From NCBI GenBank assembly GCA_963755335.1, contig CAVWJW010000008.1:1488001-1552000 (forward strand): a stretch of 64,000 bases of DNA, written 5' to 3'. Source of the stretch: UBA10649 sp963755335 (lineage in GTDB: Bacteria > Actinomycetota > Actinomycetes > S36-B12). The notes below the pieces were generated by a model. The model made no database searches, had not been told where the DNA came from, and worked only from the letters and a program-made list of their open reading frames with translations. Below, piece by piece: positions 1-7,502 of this stretch (position 1 is the stretch's first letter; every line of letters begins with the position of its first letter). A program made the translations under genes and the position numbers.

Positions 1-538
1 AGCGTATTCCGGCCCACCAGTACAGCGCCGTCCCCCAGAGCGCGAACGCCCAGCCCGCTGCGAGGGCGACATCTCCCACCCAGCCGTCCTGCTCGCTGAG
101 CAGGAGCAGCGGGAAGCCCCAGAACAGGCAGAAGGTCGCGGCCTTGCCGACATAGGTCACGGGCAGGGCCAGCAGGCCCTGTCGGCGCAGGAGGGGCACG
201 AGGGCCAGCAGGAGCAGTTCACGCGCGACGAGGATCCCCACCAGCCACCACGGGATCATGCCGCGCAATGCCAGGCCGAGCAGCGTTGCCGCGATGTAGA
301 GCCGGTCGGCGAGCGGGTCGAGGAGGATGCCGAGCCTGCTTCGCTGGTTGAGGGCCCGCGCGAGGAAGCCATCGACCCAGTCCGAGATCCCGGCCAGCGC
401 GAGGACGACGAAGGCCCACACGTCCGCCTCGGGCACCAGCACCAGCCACAGGAACAGCGGCACGCCGAGAAGGCGGGCGAAGCTGAGGACGTTCGGGACC
501 GTCAGGATCCGGTCAGAAGCGGGCTCGATCTCAGCCAT
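1..538 (-). CDS. pgsA: CDP-alcohol phosphatidyltransferase (PgsA-like), 3' end cut by window
   Basis: Integral membrane enzyme that moves a phosphatidyl group from CDP-diacylglycerol to an alcohol, probably glycerol-3-phosphate on the way to phosphatidylglycerol or cardiolipin. The 179 codons visible contain the complete family signature D-G-x2-A-R-x8-G-x3-D-x3-D: D56-G57, A60-R61, G70, D74 and D78, with an extra D53 just before. Hydrophobic segments lie around residues 22-36, 41-52 and after 95. The ATG start lies inside the last codons of the upstream membrane-protein gene (8-bp overlap), so the two are translationally coupled. The C-terminus lies outside the window. Phosphatidylinositol-phosphate or cardiolipin synthase are alternatives within the same superfamily; the alcohol acceptor cannot be told from this sequence. 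Confidence 0.85.
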   Translation of the reverse strand, partial: MAEIEPASDRILTVPNVLSFARLLGVPLFLWLVLVPEADVWAFVVLALAGISDWVDGFLARALNQRSRLGILLDPLADRLYIAATLLGLALRGMIPWWLVGILVARELLLLALVPLLRRQGLLALPVTYVGKAATFCLFWGFPLLLLSEQDGWVGDVALAAGWAFALWGTALYWWAGIR

Positions 539-1229
539 CGACGACGTCGGCCCCGTCCGGCAGGTGGCCCTGATGGCGACCCTTGCGGCCCTTCATCCGG
601 AAGAGCAGCACGAGGGCGAGCACGCCGAGCACCAGCAGGATCGCCGACGCGATCGCCAGCCCGGTGATCCACTGGGCGGCCCGCTGGACCGTGAAGTCGA
701 TGCTGAGCGTGACCGGTCCGGACGGGATCGCCGACGGATGCATGATCACGAGTGTCAGGGGCCGCTGCTCCGGGACGATGATGGACGGCTGCGCACCGAC
801 GGCCTGGGCCGTCCAGAACGACTGGGTACGCGGCAGCTTGGGGTCACCCACCCCGGGCACCTCGCGGGTCGTCCATCCCGAGCCAGCACGGATCGCGACG
901 GCGTACGGGGTGCCCTTGACGAAGGCATCGACCTGGTCGGTCGGTGCCGCCCCGAGGAAGAGCGTCTCGGAGGGATCCCCCGGCAGGCCGGTGGTGGCCG
1001 ACAGGCTCGTCGTGCCGTAGGCGCCGATGTACGGCACCGTGGCACCGAACTTGTCGACGTCGAGCACTGTCGACTTCGCTGTCGGCCCGGGAGTGATGGT
1101 GCCGGCGTCGAAGCTCATCCGCCCGTTCGTGCCGAAGGTCGAGTACGCCCAGATCGCACAGGCGCCGGCCACTCCCCCGGCGATCAGCAGGACGGCGGCC
1201 AGCAGGCCGATCAGGATCCTCTTGATCAC
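531..1229 (-). CDS. Uncharacterised two-TM membrane protein
   Basis: A 232-residue protein I cannot assign to a named family. It has an N-terminal membrane segment at about residues 5-27, a roughly 160-residue probably extracytoplasmic region rich in Gly, Thr and Pro, a second membrane segment at about 187-209, and a short basic cytoplasmic tail (KGRKGRH). This topology places the central domain outside the cell. The GTG start is chosen because it follows a purine-rich GAGAGGGA stretch and lies directly before the first membrane segment; longer readings add Arg-rich low-quality sequence. It overlaps the pgsA-like gene by 8 bp, so the two are probably expressed together. Function is unknown; an envelope-lipid link is only suggested by the neighbour. 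Confidence 0.75.
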   Translation of the reverse strand: MIKRILIGLLAAVLLIAGGVAGACAIWAYSTFGTNGRMSFDAGTITPGPTAKSTVLDVDKFGATVPYIGAYGTTSLSATTGLPGDPSETLFLGAAPTDQVDAFVKGTPYAVAIRAGSGWTTREVPGVGDPKLPRTQSFWTAQAVGAQPSIIVPEQRPLTLVIMHPSAIPSGPVTLSIDFTVQRAAQWITGLAIASAILLVLGVLALVLLFRMKGRKGRHQGHLPDGADVVDG

Positions 1230-1303
1230 GACGGCTGACTTCCCTCTCCTCGATGCGAGCGCGGGCGCTGCTCGTGCCCCCACGCTACAAGTGCCGAGGT
1301 CAT

Positions 1304-2056
1304 CTACAGGTGAAGCACGAGGTAGAGCGTGGCACCGATGCCGATCGCGACCACCATCGCGCGCAGGACGTAGTTGGGCAGGCGTCGCGCCAGTCGACCG
1401 CCGACGTAGCCACCGGGGATCGAGCCGAGCGCCACCGCCAGCGCCGCCAACCACACCACGGCCCCGCTGGCCGCGAAGACGACCGCCGCGGTGACGTTCG
1501 CGCTGGCCGCAAGGAGGTTCTTGGCACCGTTGGCCCGCTGCGTGCTCGGGTCGTAACGGACGCCGAGGACGGCCATGAGCATCACGCCCTGCGCTGCCCC
1601 GAAGTAGCCGCCGTACACGCCCACGGCCCCCGTCCACGGCCAGAGCAGGTGCTCGCCGGGCTCACGGTGCGCCTTCGCCCACCGCGACACCAGCGGCTGC
1701 ACCGCGATCAGCACGGTCGCCAGCGCGACCAGCCACGGCACGAGCGAGGTGAACACCCGCGCGGGCATGGCCACGACGAGGACCGCTCCGATCGCCGCAC
1801 CGATCACCGCGGCGATCAGTGGCTTGACGAGGATGCGCAGGCGGTCGGCCAGCTCCTGCCGGTACGCCCACGCCGCCAGGAAGGAGCCCGGTGCCAGCCC
1901 TGTGGTGTTCGTGCCGTTGGCGGCGACGGGCGGGATGCCCGCCGCGAGCAGAACCGGGTACACGAGCAGCGTGCCCGATCCGACGGCCGCGTTGATGGCA
2001 CCACCGGCGAAGCCGGCCAGGACGAGGAGTCCCAGCGTCCCGGCGGTGAGGTCCAT
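1304..2056 (-). CDS. TSUP family (TauE/SafE) membrane transporter
   Basis: A 250-residue polytopic membrane protein of the sulfite exporter TauE/SafE (TSUP) family, which moves small organic or sulfur-containing anions. The N-terminal GFAGGAINAAVGSG segment (residues 15-28) and the TNTTG motif near residue 50 are the typical first half-repeat; a related AAQGV motif near residue 145 belongs to the second. About eight hydrophobic segments can be counted. The ATG overlaps the TGA of the upstream ABC ATPase gene (ATGA), so the two are co-translated, although TSUP carriers do not normally need an ATPase. Substrate unknown. Downstream, 74 bp without a gene separate it from the next reading frame. 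Confidence 0.88.
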   Translation of the reverse strand: MDLTAGTLGLLVLAGFAGGAINAAVGSGTLLVYPVLLAAGIPPVAANGTNTTGLAPGSFLAAWAYRQELADRLRILVKPLIAAVIGAAIGAVLVVAMPARVFTSLVPWLVALATVLIAVQPLVSRWAKAHREPGEHLLWPWTGAVGVYGGYFGAAQGVMLMAVLGVRYDPSTQRANGAKNLLAASANVTAAVVFAASGAVVWLAALAVALGSIPGGYVGGRLARRLPNYVLRAMVVAIGIGATLYLVLHL

Positions 2057-2844
2057 CAGCCCTGCGACCTCCGTGCATACCAGCGGCCGCCCTCGTGCTG
2101 GACCGTCAGCGGCATCGCGAAGGTGGTCGACAGCATCTCGTCGGTGAGCACGTCGGCGAGCGGGCCCGCCGCGACGACGCGGCCACCGCGCAGCAGCAGT
2201 GCGTGGGTGAAGCCGTCCGGGATCTCCTCGACGTGGTGGGTGACCACGACCTGGGTCGGCGCCACCGGATCGACGGCCAACCGGTGCATGCGCTCCACGA
2301 GATCCTCACGGCCGCCGAGGTCGAGGCCGGCTCCCGGCTCATCGAGAAGCAGCAGCTCGGGGTCGGACATCAGGGAACGGGCGATCAGGGCGCGCTTGCG
2401 CTCCCCCTCCGACAGCGTCCCGAAGGTGCGATCGACGAGCTGCTCCAGGCCCCACGCCCGCACGAGGGCCTCGGCCCGCACGCGATCGGTCGTCTCGTAC
2501 TCCTCGCGCCACCGACCGGTGACGGCGTAGGCACCGGTCATCACGACGTCGAGTACCGACTCACCGCGGGGAATGTCGTTGGCGAGCGCGGCGCTGGCCC
2601 AGCCGATGCGCGGCTTCACCTCGTTCATGTCGACGGCGCCCATGAGCTCCCCGAGAACCTCGACCTCACCCGAGGTGGGGAACATCCGGCCCGAGGCGAT
2701 CAGCATCAGCGTCGTCTTCCCGGCGCCGTTCGGCCCGAGGACGACCCACCGCTCCCCCTCGTGGATCTCGAGGTCGACGTCGGCAAGGAGGTAGGCCGAG
2801 CCGCGTCGGACCCCGACCGCTCGCATGACCACCACGCTGGACAC
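2056..2844 (-). CDS. ABC transporter ATP-binding protein
   Basis: A 262-residue stand-alone nucleotide-binding domain. Walker A GPNGAGKTT is at residues 37-45, the signature LSEGE at 144-148, Walker B ELLLLDEP at 163-170, a D-loop GAGLD follows, and the switch histidine lies in VTHHVEEI near 216. The wording of signature and switch regions resembles ModF/iron-complex-type ATPases. No cognate permease is adjacent: the coupled downstream gene is a TSUP carrier, which is not an ABC permease. It may serve a distant transporter or a non-transport role. It is divergent from serB across a 52-bp gap. Confidence 0.88.
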   Translation of the reverse strand: MSSVVVMRAVGVRRGSAYLLADVDLEIHEGERWVVLGPNGAGKTTLMLIASGRMFPTSGEVEVLGELMGAVDMNEVKPRIGWASAALANDIPRGESVLDVVMTGAYAVTGRWREEYETTDRVRAEALVRAWGLEQLVDRTFGTLSEGERKRALIARSLMSDPELLLLDEPGAGLDLGGREDLVERMHRLAVDPVAPTQVVVTHHVEEIPDGFTHALLLRGGRVVAAGPLADVLTDEMLSTTFAMPLTVQHEGGRWYARRSQG

Positions 2845-2896
2845 GCCCCAACCCTAGGGCGTGCCCGACGGGCGGGCGCACTAGCGTTGAGTCGCC

Positions 2897-4123
2897 ATGG
2901 ACAACACTCGTCAGACCCTGCTCATCACGCTGTCGGGCAACGACCGGCCCGGCGTGACCCGCCGCCTGTTCAGCACTCTCGCCAGCTACCCCGTCACCGT
3001 CATCGACGTCGAGCAGCTGGTCGTGCGCAGCCGACTGGTGCTGGCCATCGTGGTCGAGGTGACCGGAGGCGACGACGCGGTCGCGGCGACCAGAACGGCC
3101 GTACGCCATGTTGCCGCCGACCTCGACATGGACGTCGAGACGGTCTCCGGGGCGGCCGAGGACGACGAGCGCCGGCGCAACCGCATCCACATCACGATGA
3201 TGGGCGCTCCGCTCACTCCGCGTGCGGTGGCCAACGTGGCGGCCGAGATCGCCGACCGGGGCGGCAACATCGACCGGATCCGGCGGGTGGCGTCCTACCC
3301 GGTCACCGCCATCGTGTTCGAGGGCTCGGGGGTTTCGGTCGAGGATCTTCGCCGGCCTCTGGCCGCCGTGGCGGCCGAGCAGTCCGCCGACATCGCCGTG
3401 CAGGAGGCGGGCCTCGATCGTCGGGGCCAGTACCTCGTCGTGATGGACGTCGACTCGACGTTCATCCAGAACGAGGTCATCGACCTGCTCGCCGACGAGG
3501 CCCATGTCATGCCCGAGGTGTCGCAGATCACCGAGCGGGCGATGGCCGGGGAGCTCGACTTCGAGGAGTCGCTGCGCGCCCGTGCCGCCCTGCTCGAGGG
3601 ACTACCCGTGTCCGCTCTGGACCGCGTGCGCGAGCGCATCACGCTCACTCCCGGCGCCCGCACCCTGTGCCGCACGCTGCACCGCCTGGGCTACCGCGTC
3701 GCGCTCGTCTCGGGCGGGTTCACCGAGGTGATCGCCCCGCTGGCGGCCGAGCTGGGGGTCAGCGACGTCCGCGCGAACACGCTCGAGGTGAACGACGGAC
3801 TCCTCACCGGCCGGGTGATCGGTCCGATCATCGACCGGATGGGCAAGCGCACCGCACTGGAGGAGATCGCCCGTCAGCACGACATCCCCAGCCGCCGCAC
3901 CATTGCGATCGGCGACGGAGCCAATGACGTCGACATGCTCGCCGCCGCGGGACTCGGGATCGCGTTCAACGCGAAGGCCGCTGCCCGCGCCGCCGCCGAC
4001 ACGTCCTTGAACGTTCCGTACCTCGACTCGGTGCTGTACCTCATCGGCGTCACCCGCGAGGAGATCGAGTCGGCGGACGCCCGCGAGGGCATGGAGACGC
4101 CGGCGCCGAGCGTTCGATCCTGA
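2897..4123 (+). CDS. serB: Phosphoserine phosphatase SerB with N-terminal ACT region
   Basis: Catalyses the last step of L-serine synthesis, hydrolysing phosphoserine. The first 175 residues form a regulatory ACT region (an ACT domain at about 7-80 and a second ACT-like part at 95-170), which in this family senses serine. The HAD phosphatase domain follows: nucleophile motif D184-V-D186-S-T188, the SGGF motif at 272-275, and the metal-binding GDGANDVDML at 339-348. At 408 residues it matches the long mycobacterial-type SerB, not the roughly 320-residue enterobacterial form. A possible -10 hexamer TAGCGT (2882-2887) lies 9 nt before the ATG, which would leave only a minimal leader. It is convergent with sixA, with 2 bp between stop codons. 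Confidence 0.96.
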   Translation: MDNTRQTLLITLSGNDRPGVTRRLFSTLASYPVTVIDVEQLVVRSRLVLAIVVEVTGGDDAVAATRTAVRHVAADLDMDVETVSGAAEDDERRRNRIHITMMGAPLTPRAVANVAAEIADRGGNIDRIRRVASYPVTAIVFEGSGVSVEDLRRPLAAVAAEQSADIAVQEAGLDRRGQYLVVMDVDSTFIQNEVIDLLADEAHVMPEVSQITERAMAGELDFEESLRARAALLEGLPVSALDRVRERITLTPGARTLCRTLHRLGYRVALVSGGFTEVIAPLAAELGVSDVRANTLEVNDGLLTGRVIGPIIDRMGKRTALEEIARQHDIPSRRTIAIGDGANDVDMLAAAGLGIAFNAKAAARAAADTSLNVPYLDSVLYLIGVTREEIESADAREGMETPAPSVRS

Positions 4124-4125
4124 CG

Positions 4126-4665
4126 TCAGGCCCGAGGCACGGTGAACGCCGACACGGTGAACCCGGGTCGCGCTGACACGGCCGACGCCCAGTCGAGGTC
4201 GGTCGACAGCACGGCGACCGCACTGGTCGGGAACTTGACGAGGGCCTCCTGCTGAACGGCGTCCTCGGCACACGTCATCGCCACTACGTCACGCAGTGTG
4301 GGGCTGTGGCCCACGATCACGACGGTGTGCGTCTCTTCCGGCAGCGTCGACACGATGTCGAGAAGGGTCGTCAGCCCCGCTTCGTAGATCCGCGGCTCGG
4401 TGCGCACGTCCGCATCGACCCAGTCGCCGCCAAGGCCGTTCGTCGCGCGGTTCCACGTGAGCTGGGCGCGAAGGGCGCTGGAGACGAGGACCAGTGGTCG
4501 CGACTGCGGCGGAACGGTCACGTGCGCCGTGATCCACGAGCCGATGAACGGCGCATCGCGGCGACCTCGGTCGTTGAGCGGACGATCGTGATCGCCGACG
4601 CCGATCGGGTAGTCGCTCTTGGCGTGCCGCACCAGGAGGAGTTGATGACGTTGCGGGTCGGCCAT
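4126..4665 (-). CDS. sixA: SixA-type histidine phosphatase
   Basis: Cytoplasmic phosphohistidine phosphatase of the histidine phosphatase superfamily, 179 residues, a size typical of SixA-like branch members. The catalytic RHAKS motif is at residues 13-17, where H14 is the expected phospho-acceptor. A second conserved histidine lies in the VGHSPT motif near residue 120, and an arginine follows the RPLNDRG segment around 28-34. In enterobacteria SixA dephosphorylates phosphotransfer domains or PtsH-type partners; no such partner is encoded here, so the substrate is unknown. It follows fabI by 10 bp on the same strand and is probably the last gene of the fabG-fabI transcript. Confidence 0.85.
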   Translation of the reverse strand: MADPQRHQLLLVRHAKSDYPIGVGDHDRPLNDRGRRDAPFIGSWITAHVTVPPQSRPLVLVSSALRAQLTWNRATNGLGGDWVDADVRTEPRIYEAGLTTLLDIVSTLPEETHTVVIVGHSPTLRDVVAMTCAEDAVQQEALVKFPTSAVAVLSTDLDWASAVSARPGFTVSAFTVPRA

Positions 4666-4675
4666 GGCGTCGAGC

Positions 4676-5443
4676 TCAGTTCATCTGGGCGTGGATGCCA
4701 CCGTCGACGTGGACGATCTCGCCCGTGGTCGAGGGGAACCAGTCCGACAGCAGCGCCACGCACCCCTGCGCTGCGGGCACCGGGTCCTCGAGGTCCCACA
4801 CGAGCGGAGCCCGACCGGCCCACATGTGCTCGAACTCCTCGAAGCCGGGGATGCTCTTGGCAGCAATGGTCTTGATCGGACCGGCGGCCACGAGGTTGAC
4901 GCGGATCCCGGACGGACCGAGGTACCGCGCGAGGTAGCGCGAGGTGCTCTCGAGGGCCGCCTTGGCCACGCCCATCCAGTCGTACTTGGGCCACGACACT
5001 CGCGCGTCGAAGTCGAGGCCGACGATGGCCGAGCCGGGGCCCAGCAGCGGCTGCGCAGCGACGGCGAGGGCCTTCAGCGAATAGGCCGACACGTGCATGG
5101 CGGTGGCCACGTCCGGCCACTCGGTGTTCAGGAAGTTGCCGCCCAGGGCCGTCTCGGGAGCGAACCCGATCGAGTGGAGGACGCCGTCGAGACCGTCGAC
5201 GTGCTCGCGCACGCGATCGGCCAGGGCGTCGAGATCGTCCTGATTCGTCACGTCGAGCTCGACGACAGGCGCCTCGTGCGGCAGCCGCCCCGACGAGCGC
5301 CGGGTGAGGGCCATCGCCCGCCCGAACGAGGTGAGGACGACGGTCGCGCCCTCCTCCTGTGCCAGGCGCGCCACGTGGAAGGCGATGGACTGGTCGGTGA
5401 GTACCCCCGTGACCAGGATCCGCTTGCCTTGCAGAATGCCCAT
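4676..5443 (-). CDS. fabI: Enoyl-[acyl-carrier-protein] reductase (InhA/FabI type)
   Basis: NADH-dependent reduction of the enoyl intermediate, the last step of each fatty-acid elongation cycle. At 255 residues it has the FabI-style nucleotide site (VTGVLTDQSIA at residues 11-21 instead of the classical TGxxxGxG), SIGFAP at 91-96, and the catalytic pair Y154 and K161 in YDWMGVAK, preceded by F145. The wording around the active site is closer to mycobacterial InhA than to enterobacterial FabI. It lies 20 bp after fabG, as in mycobacterial fabG1-inhA, and the shared operon means both steps are co-regulated. No mycolic-acid genes are seen, so I infer ordinary type II fatty-acid synthesis. Confidence 0.95.
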   Translation of the reverse strand: MGILQGKRILVTGVLTDQSIAFHVARLAQEEGATVVLTSFGRAMALTRRSSGRLPHEAPVVELDVTNQDDLDALADRVREHVDGLDGVLHSIGFAPETALGGNFLNTEWPDVATAMHVSAYSLKALAVAAQPLLGPGSAIVGLDFDARVSWPKYDWMGVAKAALESTSRYLARYLGPSGIRVNLVAAGPIKTIAAKSIPGFEEFEHMWAGRAPLVWDLEDPVPAAQGCVALLSDWFPSTTGEIVHVDGGIHAQMN

Positions 5444-5463
5444 TGCCTCGCTCCGCTCGTCGT

Positions 5464-6168
5464 TCAGTGGCCCATGCCAAGGCCGCCATCGATGGGGATC
5501 ACGGCCCCGGTGATGTATCCGGCCTCATCTGAGGCAAGGAACTGCACGAGGGCCGCCACTTCGTCCGGCTGAGCATAACGACCCAGCGGAACGGACCCGA
5601 GGATCTCCTTCTTGCGATCCTCGTCGAGCGCTCCGGTCATGTCCGTCTCGACGAATCCGGGTGCGATGACGTTGACGGTGATGCCGCGCGACCCCACCTC
5701 GCGGGCGAGTGACCGAGCCGCGCCGATCAGCCCGGACTTCGCCGCTGCGTAGTTCACCTGGCCGGCCGAGCCGAGCATGCCGACGACCGACGAGATGAGG
5801 ATGATCCGGCCTCCGCGGGCCTTGAGCATGCCCCGCAGGGAGCGTCGGGACACCCGGATCGCACCGGCGAGATTGGTGGTCAGCACCGCGTCGATGTCGT
5901 CATCCGGCATGCGCATCAGCAGGCCGTCGCGCGTGATGCCCGCGTTGGCGACCACGATGCCGATGGGGCCGTGGTCCTTCTCGATCTGGTCGAAGGCGGC
6001 GTCGATGGAGGCGGAGTCGGCGACGTCCATGGCAACGGCGATCAGGCCGTCGGGTGCCTCACCGGAGCGACACGCGACCACGACGGGATGGCCCGCGTCG
6101 CGCAGTCGCCGGGAGATGGCCAGGCCGATCCCGCGATTGCCACCGGTGACGACGGCGATTCCGGACAT
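5464..6168 (-). CDS. fabG: 3-oxoacyl-[acyl-carrier-protein] reductase FabG
   Basis: NADPH-dependent reduction of 3-oxoacyl-ACP in fatty-acid elongation. Classical short-chain dehydrogenase of 234 residues: cofactor motif TGGNRGIG at 8-15, NAG at 75-77, catalytic serine in LISS (126-127), and Y140-x3-K144 in YAAAKS. The C-terminal IDGGLGMGH ending is typical of FabG. I start at the ATG preceded by AGGAG (minus strand, 5-nt spacing); an in-frame upstream start would add 20 unrelated residues. It heads a fabG-fabI-sixA unit and follows the TMEM175-like gene by 19 bp. Confidence 0.95.
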   Translation of the reverse strand: MSGIAVVTGGNRGIGLAISRRLRDAGHPVVVACRSGEAPDGLIAVAMDVADSASIDAAFDQIEKDHGPIGIVVANAGITRDGLLMRMPDDDIDAVLTTNLAGAIRVSRRSLRGMLKARGGRIILISSVVGMLGSAGQVNYAAAKSGLIGAARSLAREVGSRGITVNVIAPGFVETDMTGALDEDRKKEILGSVPLGRYAQPDEVAALVQFLASDEAGYITGAVIPIDGGLGMGH

Positions 6169-6187
6169 CAGGACTCCTCTGGGTTGG

Positions 6188-6859
6188 TCAGGTGCTTTCG
6201 ATGGGGGCGTCGCCGTGCACGGAGGCATCCTCCCGTGCCGGCCGCATCCAGATCGACAGGGGGATGATGAGGAGCGGGAGCCAGCTGCCCAGGAAGTCCG
6301 AGAACAGCGAGGCGATCCCGATGAGCACGAACAGCAGCGTGAACGCCGGGCCGCGCATGCGGGTTGCCCAGTCGGTCGCGATGCGGGACGTCTCGCCGGA
6401 CACGAGTTCGGGGTGTCGGCGGATGTGCCGGCCCATCACTCCGCCCAGTGCGCTGATGAGCGCGAGCAGAAGCCAGTAGGCGCACGCCGCACCTCCGGCG
6501 CCGCCGGCCCCGCTGTCGCGCATCGCCGTCAGCCACGGAAGCAGGACGATGGCGGCCAGCCAGGTGGTGTTGAGCCAGAAGATCGCCGGGTCATACCCGC
6601 TGATGCCGTTGAGGATGCGGTTGTGCGCCGCCCACATGATCGCGACGACGTAGAAGGTGAAGAGGAAGGTGACCAGCTGCGGCCAGTGGTCGCCGATCAC
6701 GGTCAGGATCGTCTGGTCACCCGTCGGGCCGTCGACGCTGGCCAAGGGCAGGACCATGAGGGTGATCGCCACCGCCACGACAGCGTCGCTGAAGTTGATG
6801 AGGCGATCGACCGCTCGCCCGGTGCTGACGGAACCACCGGCGGAGCGGCCGGTGGGCAT
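6188..6859 (-). CDS. TMEM175-family (DUF1211) ion channel-like protein
   Basis: A 223-residue membrane protein with about six hydrophobic segments. The first carries the TMEM175 hallmark R-x3-F-S-D (R19, F23-S24-D25). In bacterial TMEM175 proteins this motif lies near the pore of a tetrameric potassium-permeable channel. Only one six-helix unit is present, as is usual for bacteria. The ATG overlaps the TGA of the dodecin gene (ATGA), so the two are co-translated. Channel activity here is by family analogy only. Confidence 0.85.
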   Translation of the reverse strand: MPTGRSAGGSVSTGRAVDRLINFSDAVVAVAITLMVLPLASVDGPTGDQTILTVIGDHWPQLVTFLFTFYVVAIMWAAHNRILNGISGYDPAIFWLNTTWLAAIVLLPWLTAMRDSGAGGAGGAACAYWLLLALISALGGVMGRHIRRHPELVSGETSRIATDWATRMRGPAFTLLFVLIGIASLFSDFLGSWLPLLIIPLSIWMRPAREDASVHGDAPIEST

Positions 6860-7071
6860 CAGGCGTCCTCGAGCCGGGATCCCACCTTGAGCGTGACCTG
6901 GAAGTGGTCGACCTCGCCGTTGCGGATGTACCCGCGAAGGCCCACCACCTCGAACCAGTCCAGGTGGTCCACGCTCTTGTGCGCGCGCATGATCGCGCCC
7001 CGAATCGCGTCGTCGATCCCCGACTTCGAGGTGCCGACGAACTCTGTCAATGCGTACGTGCGATCCGCCAC
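6859..7071 (-). CDS. Dodecin (flavin-binding storage protein)
   Basis: A 70-residue protein matching dodecin over its full length. Dodecins assemble into a hollow dodecamer that binds riboflavin, FMN or CoA and buffers or stores flavin. The family pattern is seen as VGTSKSGIDDAI (12-23), the DWFEVVGLRG segment (38-47) whose W39 would be the aromatic flavin-stacking residue, and the final VTLKVG strand. The start is GTG with an upstream GGGAGG. It is coupled to the TMEM175-like gene by an ATGA overlap and lies back to back with the DUF3099 gene across 67 bp. Confidence 0.9.
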   Translation of the reverse strand: MADRTYALTEFVGTSKSGIDDAIRGAIMRAHKSVDHLDWFEVVGLRGYIRNGEVDHFQVTLKVGSRLEDA

Positions 7072-7126
7072 GGACCCTCCCTAGACGCCGGACGCAGCCG
7101 GATGGGCGCCCTGCCCCATCTTGTCC

Positions 7127-7132
7127 TACCGT
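7127..7132 (+). promoter_or_regulatory. -10 element for a leaderless transcript (DUF3099 gene)
   Basis: TACCGT lies 6 nt before the ATG at 7139, the spacing expected when the start codon is the first transcribed base. There is no convincing ribosome-binding site. Inferred from spacing only. Confidence 0.45.
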
Positions 7133-7138
7133 TGAGGC

Positions 7139-7462
7139 ATGGCGAAGGGCGATCCGATCTACACGATCACCGGGGCCCAGCGTGCCCTGAGTGACGAGCA
7201 GAGCGGGCGCACTCAGCGCTACCTCATCTCGATGGGCCTGCGCACGGCCTGCTTCATCGCCGCCATCTTCGTCCCCGGCTGGCCGCGGTGGGTCCTCATC
7301 GCCGGTGCCCTCGTGCTCCCCTACCTTGCCGTCGTCGTGGCCAACGCCGGACGCGAGAACGACGAGCCCGGCGAGGCGCATCTGGACGTGCCGGACCGCA
7401 ACGCCCTCCCGTCGTCGGGCACTGCCATCGAGGATGGCGGCGACCAGCCCTTCGCTGCGTGA
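7139..7462 (+). CDS. DUF3099 small membrane protein
   Basis: A 107-residue protein of the actinobacterial DUF3099 family, function unknown. An N-terminal cytoplasmic part (ITGAQRALSDEQ, residues 10-21) is followed by two closely spaced membrane segments (about 33-48 and 51-68) and an acidic hydrophilic tail. It stands directly upstream of the SURF1 gene on the same strand, but each has its own -10-like element, so they may be separate transcripts. Family assignment is from sequence recognition; no role can be inferred. Confidence 0.78.
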   Translation: MAKGDPIYTITGAQRALSDEQSGRTQRYLISMGLRTACFIAAIFVPGWPRWVLIAGALVLPYLAVVVANAGRENDEPGEAHLDVPDRNALPSSGTAIEDGGDQPFAA

Positions 7463-7489
7463 GCGATCCGACGCTCGCGAAGGCGCGCA

Positions 7490-7495
7490 TAGGAT
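7490..7495 (+). promoter_or_regulatory. -10 element for a leaderless transcript (SURF1 gene)
   Basis: TAGGAT lies 7 nt before the ATG at 7503 and the intervening bases contain no Shine-Dalgarno sequence, consistent with a leaderless mRNA. Confidence 0.45.
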
Positions 7496-7502
7496 CGTGG
7501 AC

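Noticed and set aside
2095..3927. A 610-codon rightward frame running across the ABC ATPase and serB
   Set aside because: It crosses two convincing genes in other frames, is Arg/Gly/Pro-rich and has no domain.
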